A stretch of 18,134 nt of DNA from Thermoplasmata archaeon (GTDB taxonomy: Archaea; Thermoplasmatota; Thermoplasmata; Lutacidiplasmatales; UBA184), in NCBI GenBank assembly GCA_030040035.1, contig JASHUJ010000035.1:1-18134 (forward strand). The letters run 5' to 3'. Position 1 is the stretch's first letter. Every line of letters begins with the position of its first letter. Positions 7,181-14,700 of the stretch are shown here, one piece after another. The notes under the pieces were generated by a model that saw only the letters and a program-made list of their open reading frames with translations, was not told the origin of the DNA and ran no database searches. Made by a program: the position numbers and the translations under genes.

Positions 7181-8463
7181 GGACGCGGATCGGCCGTCAG
7201 GAACATGTCGACGACCCTGCGCCGGAGGAGGTCCATGGTCGGTTCCGGCGGAAGGCCCCGCAGCTCCGCGGACGGGCCGGCGAGCAGGCGGCGGACGAGG
7301 CGTTCCGACAGGCGCTCGAAGGCGATCCGCGCGGGTTCGGGGAGGTCGCGGGCGTAGGCCACGGCGCGCTCCCATTCCTCCGCTCGGACCGACTCGGCCC
7401 AGACCCGGAGCTCCGTCACCCACGGCTCGATCGACGCGCCCGCGAATTCTCGGATCCCCTCGTCGGCCGCGGCACGGACCGTCTGACGCACCACGGCGAG
7501 CCGTTCGGGCGCGACCCGGCCTCGCGGAAGCCCCGTCAGATCCACGAGTTGCACGCCGGAGCGCAGCCCGACGTCCGGGTCGATGTTCCTCGGAAGTCCG
7601 AGATCGACGAACCACCGGGGCCCGGCCTCCCCAGGTCCCGGCAGATCGGACGGTCCCAGGACCCGACCCAGGGTCTTCGCGGCCGCCACGACGGCGTCGG
7701 CCGTCCGGAGGGCCGCGATCATCTCGGGCGCCGGTCGCACCCGGACGTTCCAGCGGGCGGTCCAGGCCGGATCCGGCGGCCGGGTCCGGTAGAGGATCGT
7801 GACGTCCGACTCCCCGGCGAGTCCCTCCGCTGCCTTCCGACCGACGGTGCCGGCGCCGATCACGAGGACCCGCGCACGTCGGCCCGCGAGCCGGGGCCGC
7901 AACCATTCGGCGGCCAGATCGGCCACCGAGCCTTCCGGACTCGGTGGAAGTCGCTCGGGCGCTGAAGCGGCCCGCCGTAGGAGATTCGCGAGCACCGGAC
8001 GCGGGTAGCGACTGCGAACGCCCTGGGCGGCAGCTCGCACCTGATCCCGTACCTCGCGTTCTCCGGGCGCCCGGGACTCGAGGCCCGCGGCGATGCCGTA
8101 GAGATGACGGATCGCTTCTTCGTCGGTCCGGACGGTCCAGGTTCCGGCGGTGGAGAGTCGCCCGGCCCATCGGTCCGCCCCGTCCGGAGCGTCGAAGACG
8201 CCGAGCAGGAGCACCCGCTGGCACGTTCGGAGGACGGCGATCTCCAGGAGGCCCGGGTCGTCCTCGAACCAGGCGTGAAGCCGGTCGGTGGTCATCTCCC
8301 CGACGGTCGCCTCGAGGTCCGAGATCCCGATCTGCCAGAGCGTCCGTTCGAACGTAGCGAGGCGGAGCCGGTCGACGGGCGGCCGCCGGTCGGCGGAAGC
8401 GGAGCGGCTGCGCAGCGGGAGAGGCCCGGAGAACGACCCCGGGCCCGCGACATCGCCGGCCAT
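7177..8463 (-). CDS. hemA: Glutamyl-tRNA reductase
   Basis: HemA reduces glutamyl-tRNA(Glu) to glutamate-1-semialdehyde with NADPH, the entry and usual control point of the C5 pathway. The 428-residue protein has the catalytic Cys81 in LRTCQRV (the family norm is TCNR), His120 in RHLYGIAAGLES, a divergent GEREVRDQV where GExQIxxQV is usual, the NADPH site VIGAGTVGRKAAEGL (201-215) and the characteristic VDLGLPRNIDPDV (286-298). A C-terminal helical dimerisation region follows. The first 30 or so residues (Ser/Arg/Pro-rich) precede the normal family start, and no internal ATG or GTG suggests a shorter form, so the ATG at 8463 is kept. It is the first gene of the heme operon; a TATA-like box lies 27-32 nt before the ATG. 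Confidence 0.92.
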   Translation of the reverse strand: MAGDVAGPGSFSGPLPLRSRSASADRRPPVDRLRLATFERTLWQIGISDLEATVGEMTTDRLHAWFEDDPGLLEIAVLRTCQRVLLLGVFDAPDGADRWAGRLSTAGTWTVRTDEEAIRHLYGIAAGLESRAPGEREVRDQVRAAAQGVRSRYPRPVLANLLRRAASAPERLPPSPEGSVADLAAEWLRPRLAGRRARVLVIGAGTVGRKAAEGLAGESDVTILYRTRPPDPAWTARWNVRVRPAPEMIAALRTADAVVAAAKTLGRVLGPSDLPGPGEAGPRWFVDLGLPRNIDPDVGLRSGVQLVDLTGLPRGRVAPERLAVVRQTVRAAADEGIREFAGASIEPWVTELRVWAESVRAEEWERAVAYARDLPEPARIAFERLSERLVRRLLAGPSAELRGLPPEPTMDLLRRRVVDMFLTADPRP

Positions 8464-8489
8464 CCTGCCCGATTGAAGGGGGAACGCGG

Positions 8490-8495
8490 TTTATC
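8490..8495 (-). promoter_or_regulatory. Candidate TATA box for the hem operon (leaderless hemA)
   Basis: On the minus strand the sequence GATAAA, within CCGTGATAAACCGCG, is an AT-rich island in GC-rich surroundings, 27-32 nt upstream of the hemA ATG. Archaeal transcription starts about 25 nt downstream of the TATA box, which would put the 5' end of the mRNA at or very near the ATG. The spacing is seen; the promoter role is inferred. Confidence 0.4.
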
Positions 8496-8556
8496 ACGGA
8501 AGGTATGAACTCCGTGGTCTCGCCCGGGCCCGCAGGCGAGCGCCGCCCGTCGGCCC

Positions 8557-8838
8557 TCAGCGGACGTCGAAGAACGCGAAACTCGACGGCGAGGCCCACA
8601 TCTGATCGATGCGATGCTTTGCGATCACCGGACGGGTCGCTTCCACGGCCCGCTGGAACGCTTCCTCGGATTCGAACACCGAGATCGAGACCTGCCGCGC
8701 GGCGCCTCGCTCGAGCAGGACGTACGTCGCGAGGCACCCCGGCTGAGCCCGGAGGGCCTCTGCGTGGTCCCGAGCCGCGGCGATGAGATCCTCTTCGCGC
8801 CCCGGTTTCACCGGGGTCGTCGCCATTCCGCAGAACAT
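8557..8838 (-). CDS. ABM-family (antibiotic biosynthesis monooxygenase-like) small protein
   Basis: This is a 93-residue ferredoxin-like alpha/beta-barrel protein that normally dimerises. The pattern VKPGREEDLIAAARDHAEAL (starting at 10), QPGCLATYVLLE and VSISVFESEEAFQRAVE is typical of ABM proteins: strand, helix, 'PGC', strand, 'FxSEEAF'. The start is set at the ATG at 8838, where the family usually begins. An in-frame GTG-type extension to 8904 is Arg/Pro-rich and would run over the promoter-like box. It lies 93 bases upstream of hemA on the same strand and may share regulation with the heme genes. IsdG heme monooxygenases share this fold, but the Asn/Trp/His catalytic set is not convincingly present (His75 and Trp81 occur in a different order), so heme degradation is not assigned. 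Confidence 0.75.
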   Translation of the reverse strand: MFCGMATTPVKPGREEDLIAAARDHAEALRAQPGCLATYVLLERGAARQVSISVFESEEAFQRAVEATRPVIAKHRIDQMWASPSSFAFFDVR

Positions 8839-8872
8839 GTCCGTCCTCGGGTCGGGTCGAGGCGGGGAGCCC

Positions 8873-8879
8873 GATAAAC
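8873..8879. promoter_or_regulatory. AT-rich box in the divergent ABM / HTH regulator intergenic region
   Basis: GATAAAC (plus strand), read as GTTTATC on the minus strand, is the only AT-rich patch in the 83-base gap between the divergent starts at 8838 and 8922. It lies about 35-41 nt before the ABM ATG and 43-49 nt before the regulator ATG. It is a plausible TATA element for the ABM gene; whether it also serves the plus strand is uncertain. Confidence 0.35.
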
Positions 8880-8921
8880 GTCGCGCTCGCCGGGGGACCG
8901 TCATGGGACGGGTGTTCCGTT

Positions 8922-9656
8922 ATGGCCCGGCGCCGCCCTCACGAACGGATGACCTACTACGAGGTCGACCTCAAACTACAGCACGACTGCCCGTACAGCA
9001 AGTTCTCCCAGGAGCACCCGGGGGTCGTGGTCTCCCACTGGTGCAACTGGAGCCGCGATGTCCTCGAGATCTCCGGGATCGACGTCCGCGACCGGCAGGT
9101 GCGGGTCGAGGTCCGTCAGATGCTGGCCAGGGCGGGGGGTAAGGCGATCCGCACGACCGACGTGGGCGCGCACGTTCGGCTCGTGCTCCAGCACTGCGCG
9201 TGCGACGCGCTGCCGCCTCCGACGCTCCCGACGATCGAACGACGGAACTGCCTCAATCTCCAGCCGATGGTGTACACGAAGGGTTGGGAGTGGTACCGCC
9301 TCGTCGGGTTCGCCGACCGGGACGTGCGGCAGCTCGTACGGGACCTGGGCCGGCACGCCCGGGTGGAGCTCGTCGCCCGGCGCAGCATCCCCGAGGGAGC
9401 GATCCACGAGCGGCTGATGGTCTCGACCGGGGCGCTCTTGAGCGCGCTCACGGACCGTCAGGCCCGGGCGCTCGTGATCGCGCTCGACCACGGCTACTAT
9501 AGTTTCCCTCGGGTCGCGACCTCGGTCGAGATCGCTCGCCAGCTCGGGACGCCTCGCACGAGCTTCGTCGACCACCTGCGCAAGGGCCAGAACAAGGTGA
9601 TGCAGGCGGTCGGTCCGTACCTGCGAATGCGCACCTCGAGCGACTACGCCCAGTGA
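8922..9656 (+). CDS. Archaeal HTH_10 (bacterio-opsin activator-type) transcriptional regulator with Cys/His-rich sensor region
   Basis: The C-terminal part of this 244-residue protein (about 176-234) is the archaeal HTH_10 DNA-binding domain: LTDRQARALVIALDHGYYSF starts at 176, then PRVATSVEIARQLGTPRTSF and HLRKGQNKVMQAV. The N-terminal part has paired Cys/His motifs, HDCPYS (21-26), SHWCNW (38-43) and HCACD (91-95), plus Cys110, suggesting a metal, heme or redox-sensing site. I recall similar 'CPxS...WCN' N-termini in other archaeal HTH_10 proteins. It is divergent from the ABM-hemA block, so it may regulate the heme operon, but that is inferred. The ATG at 8922 is used; a second in-frame ATG at 8949 (residue 10) would also keep the whole domain. 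Confidence 0.88.
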   Translation: MARRRPHERMTYYEVDLKLQHDCPYSKFSQEHPGVVVSHWCNWSRDVLEISGIDVRDRQVRVEVRQMLARAGGKAIRTTDVGAHVRLVLQHCACDALPPPTLPTIERRNCLNLQPMVYTKGWEWYRLVGFADRDVRQLVRDLGRHARVELVARRSIPEGAIHERLMVSTGALLSALTDRQARALVIALDHGYYSFPRVATSVEIARQLGTPRTSFVDHLRKGQNKVMQAVGPYLRMRTSSDYAQ

Positions 9657-9724
9657 GCCGTGGGCCGTCACGTGTCGGTCCAAAGCCTATGCCGCCCGCG
9701 GGGATCCCCGGACGAGGATGCCCC

Positions 9725-10105
9725 ATGAAGGCCAAGCTCACCTATACCGGGATTCGCGTGATGGACCTCGCCGAATCGATCGAATTCTACTCGAACGTCC
9801 TCGGGATGCACGAAACGGGCCGAACGAAGATCGCCGAGACGAACGGGGAGGCGGTCTCCCTCGTTTCCGAGGATGATGGACCGACCCTCGAACTCAACCA
9901 TTACGGGAAGGGCAGTCGCTTCGATACGAAGTACGCGGTCGGGGAGTCGCTCGACCACCTCGCGTTCCAGGTCGAGGACCTCGACGCGTTCCTACGGGAG
10001 GCCAGGCGACGGGGCATCCCGGTCCCGCTCGAGATGAAGACCGCCTCGAGCCGTTGGGCGTACGTCGAGGACCCGAACGGGATTTGGATCGAGGTCTTCG
10101 CGTGA
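9725..10105 (+). CDS. VOC superfamily protein, glyoxalase I-like
   Basis: This 126-residue protein has the two beta-alpha-beta-beta-beta units of the vicinal-oxygen-chelate fold. The pattern resembles lactoylglutathione lyase: RVMDLAESIEFYSNVLGM (11-28), LELNHYG, SLDHLAFQVEDLDAF and YVEDPNGIWIEVF. Compared with Escherichia coli GlxI (ligands His5, Glu56, His74, Glu122, from memory), three metal ligands are kept as Glu56, His78 and Glu123, but the first is Tyr or Thr (LTYTGIRV) instead of His. It is therefore a glyoxalase-like metalloenzyme with a changed first ligand, and methylglyoxal activity is not certain. The start is the ATG at 9725; an upstream GTG-type extension would overlap the preceding gene and adds Pro/Gly-rich non-family sequence. 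Its TGA overlaps the next gene's GTG. Confidence 0.82.
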   Translation: MKAKLTYTGIRVMDLAESIEFYSNVLGMHETGRTKIAETNGEAVSLVSEDDGPTLELNHYGKGSRFDTKYAVGESLDHLAFQVEDLDAFLREARRRGIPVPLEMKTASSRWAYVEDPNGIWIEVFA

Positions 10106-10659
10106 CGAACGCGACGCCCGAGGGGAGGGACGCGCCTCGGGTCGAGGTATGGGACCTACCGGGGCTCGCGGCAGAGGGGCCAGCGTCGGACCACCGGGAG
10201 CAGCTCCAGCTCTTCGGTCAGTTCGTCGGGGATTGGGAGATCGTTGAGTCCCGAAATCTCCAGGACGACGGTCGCTGGTCCATCTCGCGTGGCGAGATCC
10301 ACTGGCGCTGGATCCTCGAAGGGCGGGCGGTCCAGGACATCTGGATGGGCTACGACGAGGAGGAGCAGCGGATGGTCCCGGGCGGAACGACCGTACGGTT
10401 CTACGACCCGTCGATCGGCGCGTGGCACAGCGTCTGGATCTCCCCGGACCAGTCCGCCGTACGTCAATTCGTGGGGCGGCTGGTCGGCGACGAGATCGTC
10501 CTGGACGGACGGGACGGTGACGGCACTCCGATCCGCTGGATCTTCTCGGAGATTCGACCGAACGACTTCCGGTGGCGGGGAGAGCGACTCGACGCCAAGG
10601 AGTCCCGGTGGTCGATGAACGAGGAGATGCGGATCCGCCGCCTATCCCCCAGGATGTAG
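10102..10659 (+). CDS. DUF1579-like beta-barrel protein
   Basis: This 185-residue soluble protein has no signal peptide. The sequence FGQFVGDWEIVESRNLQDDG (38-57), then GEIHWRWILEGRAVQDIWMG, TTVRFYDPSIGAWHSVWISP and RWIFSEIRPNDFRWRGERL, gives the alternating strands and Trp-rich pattern (11 Trp) of DUF1579-type lipocalin-like barrels. Function is unknown. The start is the GTG at 10102, forming a GTGA overlap with the VOC gene (10102-10105) and so a two-gene unit. The N-terminal 35 residues look unstructured. Confidence 0.65.
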   Translation: MTNATPEGRDAPRVEVWDLPGLAAEGPASDHREQLQLFGQFVGDWEIVESRNLQDDGRWSISRGEIHWRWILEGRAVQDIWMGYDEEEQRMVPGGTTVRFYDPSIGAWHSVWISPDQSAVRQFVGRLVGDEIVLDGRDGDGTPIRWIFSEIRPNDFRWRGERLDAKESRWSMNEEMRIRRLSPRM

Positions 10660-10698
10660 GGGCCGTCTTCGCAGGGGCGGGCCCCCTTCCCGACCGCT

Positions 10699-10707
10699 AG
10701 GCTATCT
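10699..10707 (+). promoter_or_regulatory. Weak TATA-like box before the DyP peroxidase
   Basis: The sequence AGGCTATCT is the most AT-rich patch in the 59 bases between the DUF1579-like stop and the peroxidase. It is centred about 31 nt before the ATG at 10734, which fits a near-leaderless start there better than at the upstream GTG at 10719. Confidence 0.25.
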
Positions 10708-10733
10708 GGCACACCGCGGTGAACCCGATCGCG

Positions 10734-11633
10734 ATGCACACGGCCCAGCACGGGATCTTCGCCGTGGGCACGAATTCGCAGGTCTACCTCGAGCTCGACC
10801 GGTTGCCGAGAGCACCGCCCCGATCGCTCGCCCAAGCCATTGCGAACCTGCGGGAACCGAGGACGACGATGGCGGGCGTCAACCTCGTCTCGGGCTTCCG
10901 TCCGGAATTATGGCGAAAATTGCGACCCAAGGACGTGCCCCCGGACCTCCTCGGGTTCAACCAGGATCTCGTCGGAGCCGATGGCTACGTGATGCCGGCG
11001 ACGCAGCACGATGCCGTACTCTGGTTTTCCGGCGGCGCTCCCGACGTCGTCTTTGACGAGAGCCGTCTGGCGATCCGGGGTCTCGCCGCGGTCGCCTCGG
11101 TGGCCACCGAGACCCAAGGCTGGCCGTACCGGCAGGACCGAGACCTGACCGGGTTCATCGACGGGACGGAGAACCCCACCCTCCCCGAGGCGCACGGCGT
11201 GGCCATCATCCCGGAAGGTCGCGCGGGCGCCGGGGGGAGCATCCTCCTCCTCCAGAAGTGGCAGCACGATACGGCCCGCTGGGAGGCATTGTCGGTGGCC
11301 GCGCAGGAAAGGGTCATCGGCCGGACGAAGGCGGAGAGCATCGAGATGGACCCGAAGCCCGCCGACTCGCATGCCGGCAAGACGGACCAGGACGTATTCG
11401 GCAACGTGTTCCGGCGGAACGTCCCCTACGGCAGCGCGACGGATCACGGGACGATGTTCGTCGGGTTCTGCGCGGAACAGGGTCCCTTGGCGAAGATGCT
11501 GGACAGCATGGCGGGGGTCGGCGATGGCGTCCGCGACGCCCTCACCAACTATACACGCCCGCTCACCGGGGCTTACTACTTCATTCCGTCCATCGAGGGA
11601 GTCCGACGTTTCGCTTCACCGGCCGATCCGTGA
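10734..11633 (+). CDS. Dyp-type heme peroxidase, YfeX-like
   Basis: This heme b peroxidase of the DyP family oxidises substrates with H2O2; the YfeX subgroup has also been reported, with debate, to release iron from heme. With the start at 10734 it is 299 residues, the same as E. coli YfeX, and the catalytic Asp143 in RDLTGFIDGTENP falls at the same number. The proximal heme ligand is His213 (ADSHAGKTDQD) and the distal arginine is Arg227 or Arg228 (FRRNVPYG). TRPLTGAYYFIPS near the C-terminus is also typical. A GTG at 10719 would add MNPIA. There is no signal peptide and no encapsulin cargo-type tail (it ends RRFASPADP), so it is probably a free cytosolic enzyme. It lies close to the heme operon on the opposite strand. 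Confidence 0.93.
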   Translation: MHTAQHGIFAVGTNSQVYLELDRLPRAPPRSLAQAIANLREPRTTMAGVNLVSGFRPELWRKLRPKDVPPDLLGFNQDLVGADGYVMPATQHDAVLWFSGGAPDVVFDESRLAIRGLAAVASVATETQGWPYRQDRDLTGFIDGTENPTLPEAHGVAIIPEGRAGAGGSILLLQKWQHDTARWEALSVAAQERVIGRTKAESIEMDPKPADSHAGKTDQDVFGNVFRRNVPYGSATDHGTMFVGFCAEQGPLAKMLDSMAGVGDGVRDALTNYTRPLTGAYYFIPSIEGVRRFASPADP

Positions 11634-11678
11634 CGTACGCCGAAAACAGCCGGCGCGGCCCGGGAAGCGACGCCGAAA

Positions 11679-11690
11679 GGTAGAACTACC
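11679..11690 (+). promoter_or_regulatory. Short dyad / promoter-like element before the surface protein gene
   Basis: GGTAGAACTACC has perfectly paired 5-base arms around AA and lies 24-35 nt before the GTG at 11714. It is the most AT-rich patch in the 80-base gap. It may be the promoter of a leaderless mRNA or an operator overlapping it. Confidence 0.3.
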
Positions 11691-11713
11691 GAGGCCCGAG
11701 TGCACGCCCGCAC

Positions 11714-14700
11714 GTGACGCGGCAGCACCGGGCGCCCGTCGGCGTGGGCAGATGGTCGCTCTGCGTCCTAGCAATCACCGTCCTTCTGGGTGCCTCGTCC
11801 CTCTCCCTCGGGCTTGAGCCGGAGAACCTCGCGAACGCGGTGCGGGGGGCCTCCCGAGGGTCCGAGCCGGGAGGAGCCGCGATCGCGAACGCGGCCGCTG
11901 CGATCGGGAGTCGGCTGTTGGGGAGATCCCCGTTGCCTCGGTCTGCCGGTGGGTCGTTCCCGAGCTCGCCCGAACGCACACCGATCCGTCCACCCTTCGA
12001 CCGGTCCGGGGCGTCGGGCGACCCCAGTGGGACCCCGATCGGCTCGGTCCTGGACACGCTCGTCCTCTCCAACGGCAGCGTGGTGCCGGGCAACTTCTTG
12101 TCCGCCAACGGACTCGATCCGAGCGCCACGGTCTACGACCCCGCCAACGGGAACCTGTACGTTTCCGGTGAGCTTTCGGACAGCGTGGCGGTGATCAGCG
12201 GATCGACGAGCTCCATCCTCGAGTGGATCCCCATCGGGGCGTATCCCGACGCCGAGGCGTACGACGGGGCGAACGGGGTGGTGTACGTCGCCGATTACGA
12301 ATCCGCCGAATTGATACCGATCGACGGCACGAGCAACTCGGTCCAGGCGGCGATCCCGGTCGGTTCGTTCCCCGACGGGGTGGCGTTCGACAGCGCGAAC
12401 GGCGACCTGTACGTCGCGAACCAGGCCTCCAACAACGTGACGGTGATCAACGGCGCCAACGACTCGGTCGTGACGTCGATCGACGTCGGCGATTACCCGG
12501 CCGGCGTAGCGTACGACGTGACCACGGGCAACGTATACGTCGCCAACCAGGGCTCCGATAACGTCTCCGTGATCGATGGGGCGAACAACTCGATCCTCGA
12601 CTCGGTCGCGGTGGGCTACAGCCCCGGGGCCGTAGCCTACGACGCCGGGAACGGGAACATCTACGTGGCGAACGACTACGTCCCCGGCAACGTCTCCGTG
12701 ATCAGCGGCGGGAACCAATCGGTGATCGCGTCGATCCCGGTCGGCTCCCATCCGGACGCGATCGCCTACGATAGCGCGAACGGGAACGTCTACGCGGCGA
12801 ACTCGTACTCCGACAACGTGACGATCATCAATGGGTCGAGCGACGAGGTCGTGGGTTCGGTTTCGGTCGGAAGCTTCCCTGACGGGATCGCGATTGACGG
12901 GGGGAGCGGAGCCGTCTACGTCGCGAACGAGTTCTCGGACAACCTCACGGCGTTCGACGGTACGACCGAGGGCTTCCTCGTCTCGATCCCGTTCGGCGCG
13001 TACCCCGTCGCGTCCGCGTACGATGCGGGAAACGGGTATCTCTACGTGGCGAACGGCGGCCCCTACGAGCCGCTCGACGACGTGGGCGTGGTCGACACGG
13101 CGACCGGGGCCTTCGTCGGTTGGATCCCCGTCGGAGGGGCCCCGGACGCGGTCGCCTACGACAGCCAGAACGGCTACGTCTACGTCGCCGACTACGACTC
13201 GACCACGGTCTCCGTGATCGACGGAGCGACGGACGCGGTGGTCGCGTCCGTCCCGACCGCTGCGTATCCCGACGCGCTGGCGTTCGACAGCCGGAACGGT
13301 TACGTCTACGTGGCGGACGTCTACACCGCGAACGTGACCGTCATCGACGGTGAGTCCGCGGTCGCGACGATCCCGGTCGGCCCCGGCCCGGAAGCGGTGA
13401 CCTACGACGGGGGGAACGGCTACCTCTACGTGGCGGACTACGGCTCCGACAACGTGACGGTGATCGACGGGGCCACGGACGAGGTCGTCGCGACCGTTCC
13501 GGTGGGCTCCGGACCGGACGCGGCGGCGTACGACAGCGGGAATGGGGATGTCTACGTCGCCAACTACGACTCCGGCAACCTCTCGGTGATCGACGGCGCG
13601 ACGGACAAGGTCGTCGGCTCGGTCCCTATCGGGGTCGACCTCTACCCCGATGCCGTGGGCTACGACGCGGCGAACGGGTACCTCTACGCCGCGAACTACC
13701 TCTCCGACAACGTGAGCGTGGTCGCCGGCTCGAACGACTCCGTCGTCGGATCCATCGCCGTCGACGAACTCCCGAATTCCGTTTCCTACGACAGCGGGAA
13801 CGGCTACGTCTACGTCACGGACTATGCGTCGGGCGCGATCTCGGTCATCGGGTCGATCTCGACGAGTTGCTCCTCGTGCTCGACGACGTACCCGGTCACG
13901 TTCACCGAATCCGGCCTCCCCTCGGGCGTTGAGTGGTGGGTCAACGTGACCGGTACCGTGCCCGCGAGTTCGACCAACGCGACGCTGCCGATCGACCTTG
14001 CGAACGGAACCTACGACTACTCGGTCGGGACCACGGACAAGAGCTACGCGGCCCCCTCGGGTTCCGTCACCGTTTCGGGCGCCGGGCTGAGCCCGGCGGT
14101 GACGTTCCAACTGGTCACGTTCAACGTCACGCTGTCGGCGGAAGGGCTCGCGCTGGGGACGAACTGGTCGGTCTCGTTCGACGGGGTCACCCGGTCGACG
14201 ACCGCGGGATCGATCCGCTGGACCGAGCCGAACGGCACCTACCCGTTCCGCGTCGGGACGATCTCGGGCTATACCTCGGATCCGTCCTCGGGGACGATCA
14301 ATGTGACCGGCGCCGCGGTCGATCAGGCCCTCGTCTTCACCTACGTGGGTCCGGCGGGCTACGCCGTGCACTTCACGGAGTCGGGCCTGCCGACCGGTAC
14401 GAGTTGGACGGTCCGCCTTTCCGGCGCACCGAACACATCCACGTCGAGTTCGATCTCCTTCGTCGAGCCGAACGGCACCTATCCGTTCTCCGTGCTCGCG
14501 ACGTCCGGTTACGGACCGACCCCGGCCAACGGTACGGTCACCGTGAGCGGCGCGCCCGTGGCGATCGCCGCAACCTACGCGAAGGTGTACGCGCTGACGT
14601 TCACCGAGTCCAACCTGCCCGCCGGCACGAACTGGTCGGTGACGCTCACCGGAGCCACGTCCTCGGTCATTCTGATCGGCTCGCTCGGCAGCTCGGGCAC

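Noticed and set aside
8557..8838. IsdG-type heme oxygenase
   Set aside because: Fold matches ABM, but the Asn-Trp-His triad in family order is not visible, so a specific heme-degrading role is not assigned.
11607..11633. Possible encapsulin cargo-loading tail on the DyP peroxidase
   Set aside because: The C-terminus (RRFASPADP) lacks the Leu/Ile-Gly-Ser-Leu pattern, the protein is YfeX-like rather than cargo type, and no encapsulin gene is nearby.
12125..13849. CRISPR-like or non-coding tandem array
   Set aside because: The repeats are imperfect, in frame, about 126 bp with no spacer structure, and encode propeller blades.
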